Virus record (IMG/VR): IMGVR_UViG_3300029787_000413
Span: 1-20,951 of that record
Origin: a virus
DNA length: 20,951 nucleotides
Direction: 5' to 3' (one strand)
Part shown: positions 16,757 through 20,951 of the stretch, one piece after another
Numbering within the stretch: position 1 is the stretch's first letter
Layout of the letters: each line of letters begins with the position of its first letter
The notes under the pieces: model-generated
Told to the model about the DNA's origin: nothing
Databases searched by the model: none
The model's input: only the letters and a program-made list of their open reading frames with translations
Translations under genes and position numbers: made by a program

Positions 16757-16892
16757 TTTTCTCCCTCTTTTTTATTTGGTATGTATCCTTCCCTATACTA
16801 AAGTATCCAGACAATATATCTGTAAGTTCATCTAACTCTCTTAACATATCATCAGTAAGCTCTGGCTTTTTCTTATTAGTCTTTGTGGCCAT
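16722..16892 (-). CDS. Small basic/acidic hypothetical protein
   Basis: This 56-residue gene was read directly from the - strand. The product has a basic head (MATKTNKKKPEL), an acidic helix (TDDMLRELDELTDILSGY) and a strongly basic tail (KKREKNVKRNRNSKKS). It overlaps the end of the upstream gene by 17 bases and the start of primase by 35 bases, consistent with the dense coupling seen all along this block. The ribosome site (GAGTGG) is weak. No family is recognised. Confidence 0.55.
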   Translation of the reverse strand: MATKTNKKKPELTDDMLRELDELTDILSGYFSIGKDTYQIKKREKNVKRNRNSKKS

Positions 16893-17043
16893 ACCACTCT
16901 ACATTTCCTATCCCTTGTTGAACTACACACCCCAGTGGGGCCTCTTCACATACAGGGTATGATGGACAGCTTACATGCTTATCAATGTAAACTCTTTTCT
17001 TTTTTACTTTTTTACGCTTTAAGTTTTTTTTTGATGTACTCAT
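16876..17043 (-). CDS. Small Cys-containing hypothetical protein
   Basis: This 55-residue gene was read directly from the - strand. ATG 17043 lies inside the 3' end of the upstream gene with an excellent ribosome site (CGGAGG, seven bases away). The product has a very basic N-terminus (KKNLKRKKVKKKR) and a compact Cys-containing part (HVSCPSYPVCEEAPLGC, then VEWYGHKD), perhaps metal-binding. The palindrome copy 16929-16941 encodes APLG here, a different frame from the commoner PSG/PTG reading. No family is recognised. Confidence 0.6.
   Translation of the reverse strand: MSTSKKNLKRKKVKKKRVYIDKHVSCPSYPVCEEAPLGCVVQQGIGNVEWYGHKD
16929..16941. repeat. 13-bp palindrome copy
   Basis: ACCCCAGTGGGGC: the 11-base centre CCCCAGTGGGG is a perfect dyad, though the outer bases differ from consensus. 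It is read in the PLG frame of the Cys-containing small gene. Confidence 0.55.
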
Positions 17044-17236
17044 TAAATACCTCCGTTATATCTTCTTTAGTTATAAATCTTTCCCAATCACTGTAAGTTG
17101 CATTTACATAATCCATAACAGATTTTAATTCTAAATGCCCTTTACCTATATGCACTTTAGCAATATCTATGGCAATATCATCTAGCATGGTTTCTTTCAT
17201 ATGTTCTGCCCATGCATCCCACTGGGGGTCACTCAT
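17012..17236 (-). CDS. Hypothetical acidic protein
   Basis: This is a 74-residue helical protein (MSDPQWDAWAEHMKETM... EDITEVFNEYIKKKLKA). ATG 17236 was chosen because GGAGG lies six bases upstream; a TTG one codon earlier is less likely. It overlaps the upstream stop by eight bases. A palindrome copy (17216-17228) lies at codons 3-7 in the third reading frame (DPQWD). A nine-A run precedes its stop, and the next gene starts inside its end. No family is recognised. Confidence 0.65.
   Translation of the reverse strand: MSDPQWDAWAEHMKETMLDDIAIDIAKVHIGKGHLELKSVMDYVNATYSDWERFITKEDITEVFNEYIKKKLKA
17216..17228. repeat. 13-bp palindrome copy near a gene start
   Basis: ATCCCACTGGGGG with exact core, about 9 to 21 bases into the gene starting at 17236 and read in the third frame (PQWD). 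Confidence 0.6.
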
Positions 17237-17459
17237 CAAAAACCTCCAGGGATTTTAATTGTTTTGTATGTATAGAGCCATGCTCATTAAATAATCCAAA
17301 CTTATCTGCATTTGTTAGCATAACTAACGTAACATGATTCCTTGGTTTTTCTAATAGGCTTGCCTCAATGGGAAACCCTAAATGAAATGCTAAAACTTTA
17401 TCTCCTTTTTTTAAATTAGATAAGCCATTCTTTTTTATAATCTCTTTTAGTTCGCTCAT
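17229..17459 (-). CDS. Small hypothetical protein
   Basis: This is a 76-residue protein with a helical N-terminus (MSELKEIIKKNGLSNL) and a beta-type body starting KKGDKVLAFHLG, reminiscent of small SH3-like barrels, but no family is certain. It is the first gene after the structured non-coding segment 17485-17620. An AGGAGC about 14 bases before the ATG is a distant ribosome site and is complementary to a hairpin loop just upstream, so translation of this gene may be controlled by RNA structure. Confidence 0.65.
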   Translation of the reverse strand: MSELKEIIKKNGLSNLKKGDKVLAFHLGFPIEASLLEKPRNHVTLVMLTNADKFGLFNEHGSIHTKQLKSLEVFDE

Positions 17460-17483
17460 AATAATTTCTTTCTGCTCCTAGTT

Positions 17484-17525
17484 AAAAGGGTGGTGGGAAC
17501 AAGGAGCGAAGATAAACCCACCACC
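17484..17525 (-). terminator. Strong hairpin with short U run (terminator-like)
   Basis: On the - strand, GGTGGTGGG (17525-17517) pairs perfectly with CCCACCACC (17497-17489) across a 19-base loop and is followed by CTTTTAAC. The stem is strong, but the T run is only four and the loop is long, so it is either a leaky terminator or a regulatory hairpin. Its loop contains GCTCCT, complementary to AGGAGC at 17474-17479 before the next gene. Confidence 0.45.
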
Positions 17526-17620
17526 ACATTGTGTCTGTTTAGTGTCTGCCTACTACATTCCTTACGGAATACTTTCGCTAGGTTATGGAAGCCCGAAGGT
17601 TCTCCTCGACTAAACAAACG
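17485..17620 (-). ncRNA. Candidate structured RNA / leader element
   Basis: No gene fits here on either strand. Read on the - strand, an 8-bp helix (17609-17616 with 17536-17543) closes two hairpins. One (17587-17605) has a UUCG tetraloop on a CC/GG stem with an imperfect lower stem. The other has a perfect 5-bp stem (17566-17570 with 17557-17561) extended by two G-U pairs, a GUAA tetraloop, and an outer CCUA/UAGG helix (17579-17582 with 17549-17552). A second element, a 9-bp GC-rich hairpin (17489-17525), follows. UUCG and GNRA loops appear only on the - strand, the direction of the flanking genes, which argues for a transcribed RNA. The family is not recognised; it could be a cis leader, a processed small RNA or a regulatory junction. 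Confidence 0.5.
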
Positions 17621-17629
17621 TACTCCAAA

Positions 17630-18124
17630 CTATTGCTTGGAGAACTCTGAGATACCAACCATATCAAAGTTAATACCACTACGCATTAACAGCTTGGCTG
17701 ATTGCTCAAACTCTTGAGGGACAACCTGTATTTTAGTAACTCTAAACATATGGTCTTCCTCTATATCTACTTTCTTTAGTGTACCACCATAGCGTAACAA
17801 TCGTATCTGGTGAAACTTTAGATTAGTAAAATCATGGGGAGACCATTCTGGTTCTCCATTTAATTCTGCTTGTTTCTCTATGTATTGTCTATTGCTAAAC
17901 TCACATACAGTCATCCCTAAATCTTTAGGCATTGTAGATGGATTCCCACTGGTAGTGTATGGTTTATCATCTATGTAAGATTTAGATTTATTCCTAACCC
18001 CAAACTTGTATATGCCCTCACGCATATTTCCATTCTTTTTTTGAAACATCATATAGAAAAATCCATTGCCTATTTGATTACGCAATGCTTCCCCTAGTGT
18101 TCCTATCTGTCCTATTATAGCCAT
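17630..18124 (-). CDS. Hypothetical early protein
   Basis: This is a 164-residue soluble protein. An N-terminal MAIIGQIGTLGEALRNQIGNG is followed by a beta-rich, polar body (FYMMFQKKNGNMREGIYKF, QIRLLRYGGTLKKVDIEED) and a C-terminal region ending GISEFSKQ. AAGGAG lies five bases before ATG 18124. It stands just upstream of the structured non-coding segment and downstream of a small membrane peptide. No family is recognised and no catalytic motif is evident. Confidence 0.7.
   Translation of the reverse strand: MAIIGQIGTLGEALRNQIGNGFFYMMFQKKNGNMREGIYKFGVRNKSKSYIDDKPYTTSGNPSTMPKDLGMTVCEFSNRQYIEKQAELNGEPEWSPHDFTNLKFHQIRLLRYGGTLKKVDIEEDHMFRVTKIQVVPQEFEQSAKLLMRSGINFDMVGISEFSKQ
17943..17955. repeat. 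13-bp palindrome copy, imperfect
   Basis: TTCCCACTGGTAG, 11 of 13, in the hypothetical gene 17630-18124, encoding TSGN. Confidence 0.5.
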
Positions 18125-18136
18125 GTTATCTCCTTT

Positions 18137-18259
18137 CTAATATAATAATCCCATCATTAACTTCTGTGTAACAAAAAACGAAGCTAATACAATGTTACAA
18201 ACCACCACAATTTTTACTAATACTATTGTGTATGCTAAAAAATCTTTCATCGTATTCAT
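18137..18259 (-). CDS. 40-residue membrane peptide
   Basis: This short gene was read directly from the - strand. AAGGA lies five bases before ATG 18259, and a TAG ends the frame at 18137. The product is a single hydrophobic segment (about residues 8-30, including YTIVLVKIVVVCNIVLASFF) with short polar ends. It fills the gap between the GP88-family gene and the next early gene with 11-12 bases either side. Function is unknown; a small early inner-membrane peptide is inferred. Confidence 0.6.
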   Translation of the reverse strand: MNTMKDFLAYTIVLVKIVVVCNIVLASFFVTQKLMMGLLY

Positions 18260-18270
18260 AAATATCCTTT

Positions 18271-18921
18271 CTAATGTTTATGGTAACTAACATTTGGTAT
18301 TCGTTTATCCCAACAAGCTCTACAATCCCCACATGAATTGTTTTGTTTTCTTGATGGGCAGTCATAACCTATAGGCAATTTAGCACTATGCACAGTTGAA
18401 GTCCACCTATGAGACTTGACTGGCTCTCCATCAATCATAGGGGCAGATATTCTAACCACTAGATTTTTTGGAAACTCTTTAGTTTTCTTGTAATCACTAA
18501 TTAATTTTACTTCCCTTGTGGGAAGCCAATGTTTTACTTCGGGTGTACCATTACAAACCATTACAATTTTATCTAGCATTTCCATATCATGCACATCCCC
18601 AGAATCAAACCATCTGAAGTATTTAGATTTGTTAGTTTCCCTAATCATAATTATCATGGCCTCTACAAAGCCATCTTCATAAAAGGCATCAAACCTTTTC
18701 ATTAATCCATCTTGTACCGATGGGAATAGATAATTACCTTTAAAGGCATAACACCCATAACAGGTAGACCCTTTTATCTTACGAAGTCTTGCCCCAGTTT
18801 TACAGAGAGATGCAGGTATATTAAAAGTCTTGCAAGGCATCTTACTTGCTTTACCGAGTCTGGGTATAATCGCCTCGGCCTCTTTTCTAGTCATCCCAGT
18901 GGGAATAAATTTGTCAGTCAT
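18271..18921 (-). CDS. GP88-family phage protein, Cys-rich
   Basis: The 216-residue protein matches the pattern of the phage GP88 family of unknown function. It has an N-terminal cysteine set (C30, C40, C54, C57; CYGCYAFKGNY), then FRWFDSGDVHDMEML (about 102-116), HWLPTREVKL (131-140), and a C-terminal set (C188, C197, C200, C203; CGDCRACW). The eight cysteines suggest metal or Fe-S binding, and the RWFDSGD and PTR motifs are typical of the family. AAGGAG lies five bases before ATG. It is the first gene after the operator-containing promoter at 19027-19055, and an operator-like copy sits at codons 6-10 (IPTGM). Confidence 0.8.
   Translation of the reverse strand: MTDKFIPTGMTRKEAEAIIPRLGKASKMPCKTFNIPASLCKTGARLRKIKGSTCYGCYAFKGNYLFPSVQDGLMKRFDAFYEDGFVEAMIIMIRETNKSKYFRWFDSGDVHDMEMLDKIVMVCNGTPEVKHWLPTREVKLISDYKKTKEFPKNLVVRISAPMIDGEPVKSHRWTSTVHSAKLPIGYDCPSRKQNNSCGDCRACWDKRIPNVSYHKH
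18893..18905. repeat. 13-bp palindrome copy near GP88 start
   Basis: ATCCCAGTGGGAA, 12 of 13, 17 to 29 bases into the GP88-family gene and encoding IPTGM. Confidence 0.75.
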
Positions 18922-18936
18922 ATAAGCTCCTTTAGT

Positions 18937-18991
18937 TGTGGCTTGGCACTTTGGCGTATACTTCTAAACTGTACCGAGTAACCAAGCCACA
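18937..18991 (-). promoter_or_regulatory. Long-stem hairpin in the mRNA leader
   Basis: TGTGGCTTGG at 18937-18946 and CCAAGCCACA at 18982-18991 form a perfect 10-bp inverted repeat with a 35-base loop. It lies between the promoter at 19027-19055 and the GP88-family ribosome site at about 18927-18932. In the leftward mRNA it would be a 5' leader hairpin that could protect the transcript, be cut by RNase III, or affect initiation. Confidence 0.55.
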
Positions 18992-19026
18992 CATCGATGC
19001 TTCAATTAAGTTTGCATCTAACTATA

Positions 19027-19055
19027 CTTATATCATTCCCAGTGGGCATAGTCAA
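19027..19055 (-). promoter_or_regulatory. Sigma70-type promoter with operator in its spacer
   Basis: On the - strand TTGACT (19055-19050) and TATAAG (19032-19027) are separated by exactly 17 bases. The palindromic repeat (19036-19048) fills the spacer, so a protein bound there would block RNA polymerase. The start point would be near 19020, giving a leader of about 100 bases to the GP88-family gene. Both boxes match five of six consensus bases. It faces the whole replication block. Confidence 0.6.
19036..19048. promoter_or_regulatory. 13-bp palindrome in promoter spacer (operator candidate)
   Basis: TTCCCAGTGGGCA, 12 of 13, the only clear intergenic copy. It lies wholly between the -35 and -10 boxes of the leftward promoter. 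Confidence 0.7.
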
Positions 19056-19109
19056 ACTTGTCGCACTAATGCATATTTTTTAACAGTTATGGAGAGTAGG
19101 GATACCTAT

Positions 19110-19137
19110 AGTATATCTATGTATATGGATTTGACAA
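19110..19137 (-). promoter_or_regulatory. Possible second leftward promoter
   Basis: On the - strand TTGTCA (19137-19132) and TATACT (19115-19110) are 16 bases apart, just after the terminator at 19160-19183. It overlaps the rightward candidate promoter at 19131-19158 and has no palindromic repeat in its spacer. It could be a secondary start for the GP88 transcript. The match is weaker than for the promoter at 19027-19055. Confidence 0.35.
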
Positions 19138-19158
19138 TCATGGGATAATTGGTACAAT
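19131..19158 (+). promoter_or_regulatory. Candidate rightward promoter without a sense gene
   Basis: On the + strand TTGACA (19131-19136, all six consensus bases) is followed after 16 bases by TACAAT (19153-19158). Transcription from it would run rightward, antisense to the small early genes, and its first bases would include the CCCCC/GGGGG hairpin. No + strand gene of plausible length follows. It may make an antisense RNA, or be a chance match in AT-rich DNA. Confidence 0.4.
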
Positions 19159-19159
19159 A

Positions 19160-19183
19160 AGAAACCCCCTTTATGTGGGGGCC
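19160..19183 (-). terminator. Rho-independent terminator of the right early operon
   Basis: On the - strand CCCCC (19181-19177), a seven-base loop and GGGGG (19169-19165) are followed by TTTCTTATT. It lies directly after the stop of the zinc-peptide gene (19207) and before the leftward promoters, so it separates two leftward transcription units. On the + strand the hairpin has no T run. Confidence 0.65.
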
Positions 19184-19206
19184 TTATATATAATCTATGG
19201 ATATGG

Positions 19207-19374
19207 CTATAATCGACTTCTACAAGATATACAAAACCTTTGGAATCTAGTCATAGGTACTACTCTAGTACATAAATTACATTTCCTATCCTTTAAAGGT
19301 TCTTTCTTTTCTTCTTTAGGTTTAGAAGTATTATAATAATCTGGTAACTTAAATTCTTTTACTTCTTGTTTCAT
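19207..19374 (-). CDS. Small CxxC/CxxC zinc-finger-like protein
   Basis: This 55-residue gene was read directly from the - strand. The N-terminal half is charged (KQEVKEFKLPDYYN, then KPKEEKKEPLKD). The C-terminal half is a compact CNLC...FCISCRSRL unit (C32, C35, C48, C51) with basic and aromatic residues between the pairs, the layout of small zinc ribbons or treble-clef fingers. It directly follows the stop of the upstream gene (TAG-ATG) and ends before the terminator. Small phage zinc fingers often bind nucleic acid or host RNA polymerase, so a regulatory role is possible, but nothing shows what it binds. Confidence 0.65.
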   Translation of the reverse strand: MKQEVKEFKLPDYYNTSKPKEEKKEPLKDRKCNLCTRVVPMTRFQRFCISCRSRL

Positions 19375-19626
19375 CTATAATTTATAGTTCCCATGAGCAG
19401 GATGAAAAGGTACAGTTTCCTTAGGGTCAAAATTATCTACTAGATACTGTAATGATTTTTCCATTCTCTTTATTTCTTTATCTGCCCCTCTAAAGTATGA
19501 GTTCTTTGTCATATCCCTGTAAAAGTCTATGAGTTTATTAAGCTCTTGTTCAGCTTGTTTACATTTACTTAACTTATCTTTTTGTTGCATCTTTTTATAC
19601 AACGGATTTGTTTTCATGTGCATCAT
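19375..19626 (-). CDS. Hypothetical helical protein
   Basis: This is an 83-residue charged, helical protein (KKMQQKDKLSKCKQAEQELNK and KEIKRMEKSLQYLVDNF) with a Pro/His-containing C-terminus. ATG 19626 overlaps the TGA of the upstream gene; in-frame ATGs at 19623 and 19617 are alternatives. AAGGA is nine bases upstream. No family is recognised. Confidence 0.65.
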   Translation of the reverse strand: MMHMKTNPLYKKMQQKDKLSKCKQAEQELNKLIDFYRDMTKNSYFRGADKEIKRMEKSLQYLVDNFDPKETVPFHPAHGNYKL

Positions 19627-19856
19627 GGGTTTGTTTCCTTTATGTCTTCTATGTATAAACTTTTAACTACTGATGAATCATTGTCAACAAATGTAGCTTT
19701 AGCAACTAATTCATATCTTGCGTTTATACTTCTAAATTTATTCCCAGTGGGAAGATTAAATGGAATATAAAATGTCCACTTACCATTTTTACAACTTGCA
19801 TCAAACTTACCAAAATTAATATTAAGTTTGTTGTTGTCGTCTATCCATGTTTTCAT
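19623..19856 (-). CDS. Small beta-rich hypothetical protein
   Basis: This is a 77-residue protein with alternating beta-type stretches (KLNINFGKF, WTFYIPFNL, ARYELVAKATFV). Its ATG overlaps the TGA of the GIY-YIG gene (ATGA). One of the two perfect 13-bp palindromes (19741-19753) lies in its middle, encoding LPTGN. No family is recognised. Confidence 0.65.
   Translation of the reverse strand: MKTWIDDNNKLNINFGKFDASCKNGKWTFYIPFNLPTGNKFRSINARYELVAKATFVDNDSSVVKSLYIEDIKETNP
19741..19753. repeat. Perfect 13-bp palindrome copy
   Basis: TTCCCAGTGGGAA, a complete dyad, in the small beta-rich gene and encoding LPTGN. Confidence 0.8.
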
Positions 19857-20620
19857 AATAATACTACCTTTCCATCAGTTTTATATTTATATTTTTTTCT
19901 GTAGAATTGAGAAGGATACCCGTTTTTTGGCCAAATGTCTAGTTCATTTGTTTTATATTTTTTAAACCCTTCAATAGCTTTCCACACACTTTCTTTTGCA
20001 AATTCTTTTTTAAGGTCTGTTTTTTTCATGTAGTCATCTACCCTGTTTAATCTTCTCATAATTTTACGTTTGTCCAAAAGTTTTCTAGTATTTCTTGCAT
20101 CTCGTTTTACTTTACTAATAAAATTTAATGCTTCCTCACTGGGAATATAGTATTCAATGTTGTGAACGTAATATTTATTGTAGACATCATCTTTGTAGCG
20201 ATGTTTGTTATGAAACTCATCAATTTCTTTATCTGTCATATACATATGATTATAAGTTATACGCAAGAAAGATTTGTATTTATCAGACCAAAAAGGTTTT
20301 GTAATATGCATTGTAAAAGGATTTGAATATCTCTCACTCCTTTTTATATTATATTTTGGTTTAAATTTTGATATAAACTGGCTCTCCCTTCTTTCCATAT
20401 AATCATAATCAGAATTGTAATTCCTTGATTTTATTATCCTGTAATACTCAAAATCTTTGTCTTTTTTATGAGACCTTATCCTATTATAAACATTTCTACT
20501 TATACCTATGTATACTATATTTAATTTTTGTTTTCTTGATTTTTTTAGTAGAAAATAAATTGCTGTATTAGTAGGAAAGTCTCTGTATACCTCTTTTACT
20601 TTTCCTAGTTTTATATTCAT
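19853..20620 (-). CDS. GIY-YIG family endonuclease
   Basis: The 255-residue protein has a GIY-YIG nuclease domain in its first 95 residues: AIYFLL (20-25), VYIGIS (36-41), NRIRSH (46-51), the catalytic Glu in ERRESQFI (E79) and the closing PKYN (88-91). The remaining 160 residues are very basic and helical, likely for DNA binding. Such free-standing proteins in phages are often homing endonucleases, and some take part in DNA degradation or repair. No intron is seen nearby. AAGGA is seven to eight bases before ATG. A degenerate palindrome copy (20133-20145) is inside it. Confidence 0.8.
   Translation of the reverse strand: MNIKLGKVKEVYRDFPTNTAIYFLLKKSRKQKLNIVYIGISRNVYNRIRSHKKDKDFEYYRIIKSRNYNSDYDYMERRESQFISKFKPKYNIKRSERYSNPFTMHITKPFWSDKYKSFLRITYNHMYMTDKEIDEFHNKHRYKDDVYNKYYVHNIEYYIPSEEALNFISKVKRDARNTRKLLDKRKIMRRLNRVDDYMKKTDLKKEFAKESVWKAIEGFKKYKTNELDIWPKNGYPSQFYRKKYKYKTDGKVVLL
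20133..20145. repeat. Degenerate 13-bp palindrome copy
   Basis: TCCTCACTGGGAA, 11 of 13 with the right half intact, in the GIY-YIG gene, encoding IPSEE. It is the rightmost candidate. Confidence 0.45.
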
Positions 20621-20658
20621 TAATTTTTCCTTTCTTTTTAATCATCTTTAAAATTATT

Positions 20659-20742
20659 TTATATCCCTAGTATTAAGATTGCACCTCCAAGCCATACACA
20701 ATTAATTAGTGTAGCCCAGAATAGTAATTCCCATATACTCAT
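20659..20742 (-). CDS. 27-residue membrane peptide
   Basis: This very short gene was read directly from the - strand. Its ATG overlaps the TGA of the upstream gene in an ATGA junction, the same coupling used by clear genes in this block. The product is almost entirely hydrophobic (WELLFWATLINCVWLGGAILI) with one acidic residue near the start. It would be a single-pass membrane peptide of unknown function. The length makes this a tentative call. Confidence 0.45.
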   Translation of the reverse strand: MSIWELLFWATLINCVWLGGAILILGI

Positions 20743-20888
20743 AAACTTTCATCCCTTTCTTTTTTATCTTTAAACCACTCTATATCAATAGTGTTTCCAT
20801 CATCGTCAAGATGTTCTACACCATAAATATATCCCTTGTTATTATCGTCTTTACCTTGCCAGTCAACTGGTATTTTATTTTTATTCAT
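20739..20888 (-). CDS. Small acidic hypothetical protein, first early gene
   Basis: This 49-residue gene was read directly from the - strand. AAGGA lies six bases before ATG 20888, and a good promoter lies just upstream at 20913-20941. The product (MNKNKIPVDWQGKDDNN... then DDDGNTIDIEWFKDKKERDE) is acidic and hydrophilic. First position after a strong promoter is typical of early host-takeover genes, but no function is recognised. Confidence 0.6.
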   Translation of the reverse strand: MNKNKIPVDWQGKDDNNKGYIYGVEHLDDDGNTIDIEWFKDKKERDESL

Positions 20889-20912
20889 AGTTTATCCTTT
20901 CTAAATAATGTA

Positions 20913-20941
20913 AGTATATCAGACACTTAGCTAATTGTCCA
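20913..20941 (-). promoter_or_regulatory. Sigma70-type early promoter
   Basis: On the - strand TGGACA (20941-20936) and TATACT (20918-20913) are 17 bases apart, each matching five of six consensus bases. An AT-rich leader and AAGGA then lead to the gene at 20888. No palindromic repeat lies in it, so it may escape the proposed repression. Confidence 0.6.
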
Positions 20942-20951
20942 AATAAAAAAC

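Noticed and set aside
16750-16962. 70-codon + strand frame
   Set aside because: It is opposite to the operon and over two small - strand genes with coupling and ribosome sites; the composition looks like a shadow.
17012-17043. Programmed frameshift at the nine-A run near the end of the gene 17012-17236
   Set aside because: The downstream frame has its own ATG at 17043 with a strong CGGAGG site, so a separate overlapping gene explains it more simply.
17479-17640. tRNA or tmRNA in the structured gap
   Set aside because: There is no T-loop GGTTCRA pattern, no acceptor/CCA layout and no clear anticodon arm.
18511-18524. TTCCCTTGTGGGAA as another palindrome copy
   Set aside because: Its centre is four bases rather than three, so the half-sites are spaced differently; it may be a variant but was not counted.
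9104-20145. CRISPR array
   Set aside because: The repeat is 13 bp and scattered hundreds of bases apart inside genes; there is no regular spacer unit.
19853-20620. Group I intron associated with the GIY-YIG gene
   Set aside because: Neighbouring genes are intact and joined by ATGA overlaps, so no intron is interrupted here.

Overview
The window looks like part of an AT-rich tailed bacteriophage genome. Late structural genes lie on the + strand, and a tightly packed early/replication block lies on the - strand. Low GC, many one- to four-base gene overlaps (ATGA, TGATG, TAATG) and this mix of phage families suggest a lytic-type marine phage with a small-genome host, for example a Pelagibacter-like alphaproteobacterium. 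The host is an inference. No integrase, RNA polymerase, terminase, capsid or tRNA gene is visible, so the rest of the genome lies outside the window.

Layout, + strand, 2-8279: the end of a Q/A/N-rich coiled virion protein (cut by the left edge), three further probable virion proteins, a 1353-residue internal-virion-like giant, and then a lysis-type cassette. The cassette has two very small one-segment membrane proteins, a larger holin-like membrane protein and a protein with a C-terminal lysozyme/transglycosylase domain. The + block meets the - block tail to tail at 8262-8279 with an 18-base overlap and no visible terminator.

Layout, - strand, 20888 down to 8262: a promoter at the right edge (20913-20941) feeds a run of small genes that includes a GIY-YIG nuclease and a CxxC/CxxC zinc peptide. 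That run ends in a hairpin terminator (19160-19183). A short control region (18922-19206) restarts transcription leftward through a GP88-family gene, an unknown gene, a structured non-coding segment and small unknown genes. These lead into separate primase and DnaB-like helicase genes, an XF1762-like protein, a small secreted or lipoprotein-like peptide and a family A DNA polymerase with a zinc-finger insertion. Last come a possible single-strand-binding protein, a Cas4/RecB-like exonuclease, a PD-(D/E)XK endonuclease-like protein and a DUF6378-type protein. Together these form a replication and recombination module. Five genes too short to appear as long ORFs were found by reading the - strand, plus one on the + strand.

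The most striking signal is a 13-bp near-perfect palindrome, TTCCCASTGGGAA. It is scattered about once per gene through the - strand early block, in all three reading frames. One copy sits exactly in the spacer between the -35 and -10 boxes of the control-region promoter. This is the arrangement expected for an operator plus dispersed 'stoperators', as known from mycobacteriophage L5, but with a dyad-symmetric site and no repressor gene recognised here. The second signal is the segment at 17485-17620. On the - strand it folds into a closed multi-branch structure with UUCG and GUAA tetraloops and a strong hairpin, and it looks like an uncharacterised structured RNA or leader element.
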